Program-made: the position numbers and the translations under genes
The notes under the pieces: model-generated
What the model was told of the DNA's origin: nothing
The model's input: only the letters and a program-made list of their open reading frames with translations
Databases searched by the model: none
DNA from: Brevundimonas nasdae
GTDB taxonomy: Bacteria; Pseudomonadota; Alphaproteobacteria; Caulobacterales; Caulobacteraceae
Length of the DNA: 64,000 nt
Assembly: GCF_016654005.1 (NCBI RefSeq)
Contig: NZ_JAEPWN010000008.1
Span: forward strand, 124,001 to 188,000
Direction: 5' to 3'
Part shown: one piece after another, positions 9,386 to 17,239 of the stretch
Position numbering within the stretch: the stretch's first letter is position 1
Layout: the number at the start of each line of letters is the position of its first letter

Positions 9386-9832
9386 GTGAGGTCTATCCGC
9401 CTGGGTGCGGTCGTGTCCGTGCTGGCGCTGGCCGCCTGCGACGCGCGCCAGCCTGCGACTGCGCCGCAAGCCGTTGCGTCGGAGCCTGCAGAGGTGGTCG
9501 CGCCGTCCAAGCCCGACGCCGCCGTCGCCTTGATCCCGCAAGCGTTTCGCGGCGCATGGGCGGCCGATCTGGCGGAATGCGCGGCCGATGAAAGCACCGG
9601 CAAGATGGGCCTGACCATCGGCGCCAGGGAGATCACCTATTCCGAAACCTCTGACGCTGTGATCTCGGTCAACGAAATCGGACCTGAGCGCGTTAGGCTT
9701 ACGGTCGATCATGACAATGACGGGGAAGTCCGTCGTCTTGAACGCACCCTGACGCTGTCGAACGACCGACAGACGCTCAGCTTCAACTATGGCGACGAAC
9801 CCCAGGTCGTCATTCGCTGCCCGCAAGGATAA
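9386..9832 (+). CDS. Small lipoprotein, second of a tandem related pair
   Basis: 148 residues from the GTG at 9386; a TTG at 9365 would add seven residues and overlap the previous gene, but the signal peptide fits better from GTG. The lipobox is VLALAAC. The mature domain has PQAFRGAWAADLAECAADESTGKMGLTIGAREITY and ends VVIRCPQG, matching the previous protein in the FRG-W, C-(3)-DES and final RC positions. The two genes are only 5 bases apart and probably co-transcribed. This looks like a local duplication with strong divergence. Function unknown; the fold may be a small beta-barrel binding or stress lipoprotein. Confidence 0.72.
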   Translation: MRSIRLGAVVSVLALAACDARQPATAPQAVASEPAEVVAPSKPDAAVALIPQAFRGAWAADLAECAADESTGKMGLTIGAREITYSETSDAVISVNEIGPERVRLTVDHDNDGEVRRLERTLTLSNDRQTLSFNYGDEPQVVIRCPQG

Positions 9833-9836
9833 GACC

Positions 9837-10733
9837 ATGGCCGAAACGCCCAACGAAGCCGATCTGAACGCTCTGGACGTCACTGACGCCGAGGCGGCGG
9901 AGATCAATCGCATCTCGCACCCGCTGGTGGCCGATCCCGCGCCGGATGCGAACGATGATCTGGTGCAGATCGACTCGACCGTCGACGGGGTGGTCTTCGT
10001 CACCATCAACCGCCCGCACAAGAAGAACGCCTTTGACGCCGCCGTCATCGCAGCCCTGCATGAGGCGTTCGAAACCCTGCATGGCGCCGACCGGGTGCGG
10101 GCGGTCTTCATCCGCGGCGCTGGCGGCAACTTCAGCGCGGGCGCGGACCTGAACTGGATGCGCGACGCCGCCGACTGGTCCGAGAGCGATAACCGCGACG
10201 ACGCACTGGGTCTGGCGCGGATGCTGAAGGCGCTGCATGACGTGCCGGCTCTGACGGTGGCTGTGGTCGAAGGCAACGCCATGGGGGGCGGCGCGGGTAT
10301 CGTCGCCGCCTGCGACATGGCCGTGGCGGTCGACGGCGCGCGCTTCGCCTTCTCCGAGGTCAAGCTGGGCCTGATTCCGGCGACCATCGCCCCTTATGTC
10401 ATCGAGGCCGTCGGCGCCCGCCGCGCCCGCCAGCTGTTCCTGACCGGCAACAGCTTCGACGCCGACTATGCCGCCCATGCGGGCCTGATCGATCTGGTTC
10501 TGCCGGAAGGTTCGGTGGACGAGTTCATCTCCATGCTGACCGACAGCCTGTCTGGCAATGCGCCCGGCGCGATGGGCGACGCCAAGCGTCTGGTGAACGA
10601 CATCGCGCACCACAAGCTGGACAACAGCCTGCTGGACGACACCGCCAAACGCATCGCGCGCGCACGGGTGTCGGCGGAAGGGCAGGAGGGCGTCCGCGCC
10701 TTCCTGGACAAGCGCAAGCCGAACTGGGCGTAA
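9837..10733 (+). CDS. liuC: Enoyl-CoA hydratase/isomerase family, likely methylglutaconyl-CoA hydratase
   Basis: 298 residues from the ATG at 9837, which has AAGGA 8 bases upstream. The crotonase core carries INRPHKKNAFD, the oxyanion-hole segment GGNFSAGADLNWM, EGNAMGGGAGIVAACDMA with the catalytic region SEVKLGLIPATIAPYV. ADLNWM and GLIPATI-P-V are typical of LiuC, which hydrates 3-methylglutaconyl-CoA to HMG-CoA, the step after MccB. About 45 extra residues at the N-terminus (acidic, ADLNALDVTDAEAAEI) are not part of the fold and are unusual. Start is 4 bases after the lipoprotein stop, suggesting one operon with mccB. Confidence 0.8.
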   Translation: MAETPNEADLNALDVTDAEAAEINRISHPLVADPAPDANDDLVQIDSTVDGVVFVTINRPHKKNAFDAAVIAALHEAFETLHGADRVRAVFIRGAGGNFSAGADLNWMRDAADWSESDNRDDALGLARMLKALHDVPALTVAVVEGNAMGGGAGIVAACDMAVAVDGARFAFSEVKLGLIPATIAPYVIEAVGARRARQLFLTGNSFDADYAAHAGLIDLVLPEGSVDEFISMLTDSLSGNAPGAMGDAKRLVNDIAHHKLDNSLLDDTAKRIARARVSAEGQEGVRAFLDKRKPNWA

Positions 10734-10742
10734 GGGGGGCGA

Positions 10743-10769
10743 TCCTTCTCCCCGTTGCGGGGAGAAGGA
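10743..10769. repeat. REP-like palindrome between convergent genes
   Basis: TCCTTCTCCCC (10743-10753) and GGGGAGAAGGA (10759-10769) form a perfect 11-base stem with a 5-base loop (GTTGC). Neither strand has a T-tract after it. Short palindromes of this CTTCTCCCC type recur in many proteobacterial intergenic regions. It probably also helps terminate both convergent genes. Confidence 0.6.
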
Positions 10770-10774
10770 ATGCA

Positions 10775-11533
10775 TCACCAATCCAGCGCGGCCTCTCCCC
10801 GCAGGATCGCCTCGGCTTCGGGGGTGTGTTTGCCGCCGGTGCGGTCGTGCAACACCAGCGGCGGCAGCAGACGCAAGGGCGCCCTGCCGGTCTTGATGGC
10901 GTGGACCAGCACGCGCTTGGCCGGTTCATCCGCGAAGGGATGAATGGGCCGGATGGCGAAAGACCCCGCCTTTTGACCCAGCAGGGCCAGCAGATCGGCC
11001 AGGCGGTCGGCGCGGTGGATGACCACTATGCGCCCGCCTTCTCGCACTGACTTCAGCAGGAAACCGGTCCAGGCGGCCAGACCGTCGTCGGCCATCCAGG
11101 CGCCGCGCTTGCCCTCGGCGGGGGCGCGCAACGCCCCTGCGTCATCGAAGAAAGGCGGGTTGGAGACGGCCCAGTCGAAGGGGGGCAGGTCCAACGCACG
11201 AAAGCCTGCCGCCACATCGCCCTGGCGAATCATCACGCGGTCCTGAACGCCGTTCAGGGCGGCGTTTTCCGTCGCCAGCGTCGCCATGGACGCGTCACGT
11301 TCCAGGCCCGTCAAGAATGTTTCCGTTCGTCGAGCCGCGATCTGCATCAGCACGGCGCCCGCGCCGCATCCGGCCTCGAACAGCCGTTCGCCAGCCGCCA
11401 CGGACGCCGCAGCCGCCAGAAGCGCGGCGTCCATGCCTGCACGATAGCCTCGCGCCGGTTGCCGCAGGCGCACTCGTTCGTTCAGCAGCCCATTCTCGAC
11501 CACCTCAGGACGTGCTGTTTCAGCGGTTTCCAA
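10775..11533 (-). CDS. tRNA1(Val) A37 N6-methyltransferase-like protein (TrmN6 family)
   Basis: 252 residues. Class I SAM-dependent methyltransferase with the SAM loop FEAGCGAGA (52-60) and the catalytic motif NPPF (125-128), which marks N6-adenine or N5-glutamine methyltransferases. The short N-terminal segment before RGYRAGMDAALLAA and the overall length match TrmN6/YfiC-type enzymes that methylate A37 of tRNA(Val). The specific target is inferred. It diverges from the polyprenyl synthase gene. Confidence 0.8.
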   Translation of the reverse strand: METAETARPEVVENGLLNERVRLRQPARGYRAGMDAALLAAAASVAAGERLFEAGCGAGAVLMQIAARRTETFLTGLERDASMATLATENAALNGVQDRVMIRQGDVAAGFRALDLPPFDWAVSNPPFFDDAGALRAPAEGKRGAWMADDGLAAWTGFLLKSVREGGRIVVIHRADRLADLLALLGQKAGSFAIRPIHPFADEPAKRVLVHAIKTGRAPLRLLPPLVLHDRTGGKHTPEAEAILRGEAALDW

Positions 11534-11572
11534 GCCTCAATCTCCTTGACCCCCAAAGGGGCGAACACCATT

Positions 11573-12673
11573 GTGCGCCGCATCGCGCCGGGGCAAGTCA
11601 GCCTGGTTGCAAAATCCTTCGACGCGGTCCGCCGCGCCCCTGTGAAAGAGTTTCTCTTGGACGTTGCCATCGCCGCCGCTACCCGCCCGAAGGGGGACGT
11701 GAACGCCCTCGTCCGGCTGGCCGAGGTCGATATGGCCGCTGTCGACGCCCTGATCATTGATCGGATGCAGTCTGACGTGCCGATCATCCCGCTGCTGGCT
11801 GAACATCTGGTGTCGGCGGGCGGAAAACGCCTGCGCCCGTTGCTGACGGTCGCCGCCGCCCGCGCGGCCGGGACGCAAGGAGACATCCTGTCGCCCAAGA
11901 AGCTGGCGGCTGCGGTCGAGTTCATCCACACGGCCACCCTGCTGCATGACGACATCGTCGATGCGTCGGAACTGCGTCGCGGCAAGGTCGCGGCCCACCT
12001 GATCTGGGGCGCGCCCACCAGCGTACTGGTCGGCGACTTCCTGTTCGCCCGCGCCTTTGAGCTGATGGTCGAAACGGATTCGATGCAGGCGCTGGGCATT
12101 CTGGCCTCGGCGTCGCGGGTGATCTCGGAAGGCGAAGTGCTGCAGTTGACGCGCGCCCACGACCTGAACCTGGATCAGGCCACCTATCTGCAGATCATCG
12201 CCGCCAAGACCGCCGAGCTGTTCGCCGCCGCCGCTGAGGCCGGCGCCGTCGGCGCGGGTGCGGACGCCGCCGCCGTGAAGGCTTTGCGGGACTATGGCAT
12301 GGCGCTGGGCATAGCCTTCCAACTGGCCGACGACGCGCTGGATTACGGCGCGACCGCCGAGGCGCTGGGCAAGAACGCGGGCGACGACTTCAACGAGGGC
12401 AAGGCCACCCTGCCGCTGCTGCTGGCGGTGGCCCGCACCAAGGGGCGCGAGGACGCCTTCTGGGACCGCACCGTGACCAAGGGCGAACGCACGCCGGACG
12501 ACTTCGCCCGCGCGCGCGAACTGGTGGTCGGCTCGGGCGCTATCAATGCGACGCTGGATCTGGCCGGCGACTATGCCGATCAGGCCAAGGCCGCTCTTTC
12601 GATCCTGCCCGACAGCGACTGGCGCAGAGCGCTGGAAGACCTGGCCGATTTCGCCGTGTCGCGCGCCGCCTGA
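11573..12673 (+). CDS. ispB: Polyprenyl diphosphate synthase (octaprenyl/decaprenyl type)
   Basis: Trans-isoprenyl diphosphate synthase that builds the side chain of ubiquinone. Motifs: GGKRLRP for IPP binding, the first aspartate-rich motif in LLHDDIVDASELRRGK, GDFLFARAF, and the second aspartate-rich motif in FQLADDALDYG. From the GTG at 11573 the protein has 366 residues. The frame is open back to 11459, inside the divergent methyltransferase gene. Later starts (GTG 11643 or GTG 11699) would bring it nearer the 323-residue E. coli IspB; the true start is uncertain. Product chain length cannot be read with certainty. Confidence 0.9.
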   Translation: MRRIAPGQVSLVAKSFDAVRRAPVKEFLLDVAIAAATRPKGDVNALVRLAEVDMAAVDALIIDRMQSDVPIIPLLAEHLVSAGGKRLRPLLTVAAARAAGTQGDILSPKKLAAAVEFIHTATLLHDDIVDASELRRGKVAAHLIWGAPTSVLVGDFLFARAFELMVETDSMQALGILASASRVISEGEVLQLTRAHDLNLDQATYLQIIAAKTAELFAAAAEAGAVGAGADAAAVKALRDYGMALGIAFQLADDALDYGATAEALGKNAGDDFNEGKATLPLLLAVARTKGREDAFWDRTVTKGERTPDDFARARELVVGSGAINATLDLAGDYADQAKAALSILPDSDWRRALEDLADFAVSRAA

Positions 12674-12733
12674 ACTGCGCCTATAGTCAAGCTGTGATCT
12701 CAACGAATACGCCTCGGGGGAGGGGCTGAAGCC

Positions 12734-13354
12734 ATGTCCGGACTGCTCGCCAATTTCCGCAACACCATCCTGCTCAGCGCCGTGCTGGCGGCGGTGATGA
12801 TCTTCGCCTTCGGCCGCATCGCGCCGGGCGGATTCGACCTGATCTTCTGGCAGGCGGCGCTGCGCTGGGTGCACGTCGTGGCGGGCATTCTGTGGATCGG
12901 GCTGCTTTACTATTTCAACTTCGTCCAAATCCGTAAGATGCCGGAAATCCCCGGCGATCTGAAACCCGCCGTGTCGAAATACATCGCGCCCGAGGCCTTG
13001 TTCTGGTTCCGCTGGTCGGCGCTGGTGACGGTGCTGGCCGGTCTGGCCGTCATGGGCCTGCGCGGCCATGCCTATGCCGCCGAGGTGCTGAGCTTCGGCT
13101 TCGCAGGCGGTCTGCATCAGGGCGATCAGCAGTTCGCGTTGATGGGGCTGGGCGTCTGGCTGGCGATCATCATGTTCCTGAACGTCTGGGGCGTGATCTG
13201 GCCGAACCAGAAGCGTGCACTGGGTATCGTCGCCGTCGACGACGACAAGAAGGCCCGCGCCGCCCGCATCGCCATGCTGGGCAGCCGCACCAATCTGTTG
13301 CTATCGCTGCCGATGCTGACGGCCATGGCCATGTACCAGACCCTGTTTGGCTGA
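12734..13354 (+). CDS. PuuD-like (DUF989) integral membrane protein
   Basis: 206 residues with four or five hydrophobic segments. The stretch LRWVHVVAGILWIGLLYYFNFVQ, with a membrane histidine, and the C-terminal FLNVWGVIWPNQKRALG and SRTNLLLSLPMLTAM match the membrane part of proteins annotated as urate hydroxylase PuuD. Full PuuD carries a cytochrome c domain at the C-terminus, which is absent here, so urate oxidation is doubtful. No purine genes lie nearby. The next gene overlaps it by 8 bases, implying coupled translation. Confidence 0.75.
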   Translation: MSGLLANFRNTILLSAVLAAVMIFAFGRIAPGGFDLIFWQAALRWVHVVAGILWIGLLYYFNFVQIRKMPEIPGDLKPAVSKYIAPEALFWFRWSALVTVLAGLAVMGLRGHAYAAEVLSFGFAGGLHQGDQQFALMGLGVWLAIIMFLNVWGVIWPNQKRALGIVAVDDDKKARAARIAMLGSRTNLLLSLPMLTAMAMYQTLFG

Positions 13355-13982
13355 TCCCGCCGAACAACTGGACGCCCAGGTCCGCGCCGCCGACCTCGAC
13401 CGCTGGCTGTCCAGTCGGTTGGTTTCGGACGGCCGTGCGCGCGCGGACCTGATCGCCCTCTACGCCTTCGAGGCGGAACTGCTGGCCATACCCACACGCG
13501 TCACCCAGCCCCTGTTGGCCGAGATGCGCTACACCTGGTGGGCCGAGCAGATGGACGGCGTCTTCACCGGCGTGCCGCGCAAGGGGCATCCGGTGCTGGA
13601 GGCCCTGTCCGACATGGCGACGCGCCACGGACTGGAGCGCGGACCGTTCGACGCCCTGATCGAGGCGCATATCGGTCGCGTCCACGGCGAGCCGCATGAC
13701 CTGGACGCCTTCTATGTCGGGCCGATGCAGACGGCGGTGCATGTGTTGACCGGACCGGGTCATGCGTCTGCTGTCGCTGACGTCGGACGGGTCTGGGGGC
13801 TTTCGCAGACCGGGCGGGCGGATGAGGCGAGGGCGCTGCGCCCCGCCGCCAATCGCGCCTTGAAATCCCTGCCGCCCGCCGCCTTCCCAGGCGTGGCCCA
13901 TGCGGCGCTAGTGGGGCAGGACACGCCCGAACCGCTCAAGCGCCTGCGCCTGATCTGGGCCGCTCTGCGCGGGCGCATCTGA
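13347..13982 (+). CDS. Squalene/phytoene synthase-like protein, reduced
   Basis: 211 residues from a TTG at 13347 that overlaps the preceding stop codon. The region DLIALYAFEAELLAIP..VTQPLLAEMRYTWWAEQMDGV resembles the N-terminal helices of the squalene/phytoene synthase fold (also seen in NDUFAF6-type proteins). The aspartate-rich DxxxD motifs needed for diphosphate ionisation are not visible, and the protein is about 80 residues shorter than true synthases. It is probably not a prenyl transferase; an assembly-factor-like role would be speculation. The coupling to the membrane protein upstream is the main clue. Confidence 0.6.
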   Translation: MADPAEQLDAQVRAADLDRWLSSRLVSDGRARADLIALYAFEAELLAIPTRVTQPLLAEMRYTWWAEQMDGVFTGVPRKGHPVLEALSDMATRHGLERGPFDALIEAHIGRVHGEPHDLDAFYVGPMQTAVHVLTGPGHASAVADVGRVWGLSQTGRADEARALRPAANRALKSLPPAAFPGVAHAALVGQDTPEPLKRLRLIWAALRGRI

Positions 13983-13984
13983 AC

Positions 13985-14476
13985 CTAGGCGTTTAACCCG
14001 CTGACCAGTCGGGCCAACAGGCCATTGAGCAGCGTCTGCTCCTCTCGTGACAAGGGCGACAGGATTTCCTGCGCCGTCTGTTCATGAATCGACATCATGC
14101 CGTCGATCAGATCGAACCCCTTGTCCGTCAACTTGACCAGAGTGGCGCGGCGGTCGCTCGGATGGGGACCTCGCTCGACCAGACCGGCTTTCTCCAGCCG
14201 ATCGATGCGTGCGGTCATGCCGCCAGACGACATCATGGTCGCCTCGAACAGAGCGGTGGGCGTCAAACCCGTCTGCGGCGCCGCCCGACGCAGGGTCGCC
14301 AGAACATCAAACTCGCCAGGCTGAAGCCCGTAGCCGGAGAAGATCGGCGCCTGTCGCTCGCGCACGATCAACTGGGATGCTTCGTTCAGGCGACCCAGCA
14401 ACTCCATGGGCAGCATGTCCAGGTCGGGGCGTTGGACGGCCCATTCAGCAGCGGCGCGTGAGGCTCTGTCGGTCAT
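13985..14476 (-). CDS. MarR family transcriptional regulator
   Basis: 163 residues. The winged-helix core is visible: LNEASQLIVRERQ, GLQPGEFDVLATLRRA, TPTALFEATMMSSGGMTARIDRLEKAGLVERGPHPSDRRATLVKLTDKG, the last being the recognition helix and wing. It is divergent from the MFS transporter at 14545 across a 68-base gap holding an 18-base palindrome, the usual arrangement for a MarR repressor controlling an exporter and itself. Its stop codon lies 2 bases from the end of the convergent gene at 13982. Confidence 0.9.
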   Translation of the reverse strand: MTDRASRAAAEWAVQRPDLDMLPMELLGRLNEASQLIVRERQAPIFSGYGLQPGEFDVLATLRRAAPQTGLTPTALFEATMMSSGGMTARIDRLEKAGLVERGPHPSDRRATLVKLTDKGFDLIDGMMSIHEQTAQEILSPLSREEQTLLNGLLARLVSGLNA

Positions 14477-14480
14477 TGGT

Positions 14481-14515
14481 TATCTTGACATCGAGATACT
14501 TAATGACGAGATACT
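14481..14515. promoter_or_regulatory. MarR operator overlapping a divergent promoter
   Basis: TATCTTGACATCGAGATA (14481-14498) is an 18-base imperfect palindrome with half-site TATCT(T/C)GA. CGAGATACT occurs twice as a direct repeat (14492-14500 and 14507-14515). TTGACA (14485-14490) could be the -35 box of the plus-strand transporter, so a bound regulator would block it. The site lies 5 bases upstream of the marR start codon. Confidence 0.7.
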
Positions 14516-14544
14516 AGCCCAGTTTTTGAGTGGAGTCCTCTGCC

Positions 14545-15750
14545 ATGACCGTACGGTCCAACGGCGAATTGACGCGCGGCGCGCCCTTGCTGCTGTTGGC
14601 GGCCATCGTGGCCCTGGCGCTGAATCTGCGCCCCGCCATGGCGGCGGTTGGGCCTCTGCTGGATCTGATCGAAACGGCGACGGGGATGGATTCCACCGCC
14701 GCCAGCCTGTTGACGACCTTGCCGGTGTTGATGATCGGCGTGGGGGCTTTGTCCATCCGCCCGCTGCGACGGCGGTTGGGCGAGCGGCGGGGCATACTGC
14801 TGGGCGCATTGCTGATCGGCGTCGCTTGTTTGGTGCGGGTCTTGTTTCGGGAAACAGCCAGCCTGATCGCCAGCGCGGTGGTCGTCGGCGTCGGCGTCGC
14901 CCTGATTCAGGCCCTGGCGCCTGTCGTCATCAAGCGGGCCTTCCCGGCGCGGTTCGGCACAGTGATGGCGCTTTACACCACGGGCATCATGGGCGGCGCG
15001 GCCATAGCGGCGGCGACAGCGGCGGGCCTGGCCGAGGTGATCGGCTGGGCGGGAACCTTGGCCTTGTGGAGCGTTCCGGCCTTTGTGGCGGCGGTCGTGT
15101 GGCTGTGCGCGGCGCGTGACCCGGCGGCGGAAGAACCCAACCGACTGGCGGTCGCCGAAGCGACGCATCCCGAAATCCCCTTCTGGAGACAGGGGCGGGC
15201 GTGGAGCCTGATCCTGGTTCTGGGGCTGGGGACGTCAGCCTATACGTTGGTTCTGGCCTGGTTGCCGCCCTTCTATGTCGATCTGGGGCAGCCGCGCGCG
15301 ACGGCGGGCTATCTGCTCAGCGCCATGACGGGGGCAGAGGTCGCGGCGGGCCTTCTGGTGTCGGTTCTGATCGGGCGCTTCCCGGACCGTCGCGGTCCAA
15401 TCCTGACCGCCCTGATTCTGGCGTTGGTCGGTCTGGCGGGGTTGGTCGTCGCGCCCGTCAGCCTGGCGGTTCCGGTCGTGCTGGTCATGGGGCTGGGGAT
15501 CGGCGCCATCTTCCCGCTGACGCTGATCCTGTCGATGGACCAGATTGATGATCCGGCCCGTTCAGGCGATCTGCTCGCCTTCGTTCAGGGCGGCGGCTAC
15601 ATCATCGCCAGCCTGTCGCCCCTGGCCGCCGGTCTGCTGCGAGATCATGTCGCCGATCTGACTCAGGCGTGGGTCGCCATGGGCGTCGGAATTCTGATCC
15701 TGGCCGTGGTCACCCTGGGCTTCCGGCCGGGTCTTCCCAAACTGCATTGA
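14545..15750 (+). CDS. MFS transporter, CynX/NimT-like
   Basis: 401 residues, about 12 membrane segments. The N-terminus LLAAIVALALNLRPAMAAVGPLLDLI and the ALSIRPLRRRLGERRGILLGALLIG loop resemble the CynX/NimT branch (cyanate, nitroimidazole and other small anions or drugs). The start is the ATG at 14545 with GGAG 9 bases upstream rather than the GTG at 14530. It is divergent from the MarR gene and probably under its control. The substrate is unknown; there is no cyanase gene near. Confidence 0.85.
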   Translation: MTVRSNGELTRGAPLLLLAAIVALALNLRPAMAAVGPLLDLIETATGMDSTAASLLTTLPVLMIGVGALSIRPLRRRLGERRGILLGALLIGVACLVRVLFRETASLIASAVVVGVGVALIQALAPVVIKRAFPARFGTVMALYTTGIMGGAAIAAATAAGLAEVIGWAGTLALWSVPAFVAAVVWLCAARDPAAEEPNRLAVAEATHPEIPFWRQGRAWSLILVLGLGTSAYTLVLAWLPPFYVDLGQPRATAGYLLSAMTGAEVAAGLLVSVLIGRFPDRRGPILTALILALVGLAGLVVAPVSLAVPVVLVMGLGIGAIFPLTLILSMDQIDDPARSGDLLAFVQGGGYIIASLSPLAAGLLRDHVADLTQAWVAMGVGILILAVVTLGFRPGLPKLH

Positions 15751-15770
15751 GACGACCCGGCCGATGCGGT

Positions 15771-17168
15771 TCAGCCCGCGTCGCGCCAAGCTTTCAGGCT
15801 GTCGAGCGCGCGGATGCTCATCAGGCGTTTCTTGGCGCGGCCGCGTTCCTTCAGCGGAATCTTCTTGCCCTCTTCATCGACCTTGGGCGCTTCCAGCGGG
15901 GGCAGCAGGCCGTAGTTGATGTTCATCGGCTGGAACTTCGAGCCAGCCATGTGTCCGCCCGTGATGTGCTCGACCAGCGCGCCCATCGCCGTTTCGGGCG
16001 GCGGGGCCGACAGGTCGCGACCCAGGGCCTGAGCCGCCGCCAGACGCCCGGTCAACAGGCCCATGGCGGCGCTTTCGACATAGCCCTCGACGCCCGTGAC
16101 CTGACCGGCGAACCGCAGGCGGGGGATGGCCTTCAGCCGCAGTTGCTTGTCCAGAAGTTCCGGGCTGTTCAGATAGGTGTTGCGGTGCAGGCCGCCCAGA
16201 CGCGCGAACTGGGCGTTCTGCAGGCCGGGGATCATGCGGAAGGTCTCGGCCTGCACGCCGTGCTTCAGCTTGGTCTGGAAGCCGACCATGTTGAACAGGG
16301 TGCCCAGCGCATTGTCCTGACGCAGTTGGACGATGGCGTAGGACTTGACCAACGGATCGCGTGGATTGGTCAGGCCGACGGGCTTCATCGGGCCGTGGCG
16401 CAGGGTTTCGCGACCGCGCTCGGCCATGACCTCGATGGGCAGGCAGCCGTCGAAATAGGGGACGTTCTCCCATTCCTTGAACTCGGCCTTGGGGCCGTTC
16501 AGCAGGGCGTCGATAAAGGCGTCATACTGTTCCTTGTTCATCGGGCAGTTGACATAGGCGGCGGCGTCTCCGCCCGGGCCTTCCTTGTCATAGCGCGACT
16601 GTCGCCAGGCGATGTCGAAGTCGATGCTGTCGGCGTGGACGATGGGGGCGATGGCGTCGAAGAACGACAGGCTTTCCTGATCCGTGGCCTTCAGTACAGC
16701 CTCGGCCAGCGCCGGGGAGGTCAGCGGCCCGGTGGCGACGATGACATTGTGCCATTCTTCGGGCGGCAGGCCCGCGATCTCCTCGCGCACGATGGTCACC
16801 AGCGGGTGGGCTTCCAGCTTGGCGGTGACAGCCTGGGAGAAGGCGTCGCGGTCAACGGCCAGGGCGCCGCCTGCGGGCACCTGATTGATGTCGCCGCAGG
16901 CCATGATCACCGAATCCAACGCGCGCATTTCCGCGTGCAGCAGGCCGACCGCATTGAACTGCCAGTCATCCGACCGGAACGAGTTGGAGCAGACCAGTTC
17001 GGCCAGCCCGTCCGTCTGGTGGGCGTCGGTCTTGATGCCCGGAACGCCGCGCATTTCGTGCAGAATGACGGGCACGCCGGCCTGGGCGATCTGCCAGGCG
17101 GCTTCGGATCCGGCGAGGCCGCCACCGATGACGTGGACGGGTGAAGGAGAGGTGGTGGAAGCAGTCAT
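15771..17168 (-). CDS. trmFO: Folate-dependent tRNA U54 methyltransferase TrmFO
   Basis: 465 residues, the normal length. TrmFO makes m5U54 in the T-loop using methylenetetrahydrofolate and FAD, replacing the SAM-dependent TrmA. The FAD dinucleotide motif [13 protein letters not shown] is at about residues 13-25. [30 protein letters not shown] and [30 protein letters not shown] are family signatures. It is convergent with the MFS gene and divergent from the membrane-protein operon at 17240. Confidence 0.95.
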   Translation of the reverse strand: MTASTTSPSPVHVIGGGLAGSEAAWQIAQAGVPVILHEMRGVPGIKTDAHQTDGLAELVCSNSFRSDDWQFNAVGLLHAEMRALDSVIMACGDINQVPAGGALAVDRDAFSQAVTAKLEAHPLVTIVREEIAGLPPEEWHNVIVATGPLTSPALAEAVLKATDQESLSFFDAIAPIVHADSIDFDIAWRQSRYDKEGPGGDAAAYVNCPMNKEQYDAFIDALLNGPKAEFKEWENVPYFDGCLPIEVMAERGRETLRHGPMKPVGLTNPRDPLVKSYAIVQLRQDNALGTLFNMVGFQTKLKHGVQAETFRMIPGLQNAQFARLGGLHRNTYLNSPELLDKQLRLKAIPRLRFAGQVTGVEGYVESAAMGLLTGRLAAAQALGRDLSAPPPETAMGALVEHITGGHMAGSKFQPMNINYGLLPPLEAPKVDEEGKKIPLKERGRAKKRLMSIRALDSLKAWRDAG

Positions 17169-17239
17169 GGCGGCCTAATAGCCGTCGTCTGGCCGCGCGT
17201 CACGATCCCCTGCTATATCGCGCGTTCAGAGGGGGCGGC

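Noticed and set aside
11537..13117. 526-residue open frame antisense to the polyprenyl synthase and PuuD-like genes
   Set aside because: Shadow of real genes; no recognizable domain, codon pattern follows the plus-strand genes.
12734..13354. urate oxidation function for the PuuD-like gene
   Set aside because: The cytochrome c domain of PuuD is missing and no purine catabolic gene is nearby; kept only as family resemblance.
15669..17144. 491-residue open frame antisense to trmFO
   Set aside because: Complete overlap with trmFO and shadow-type composition.
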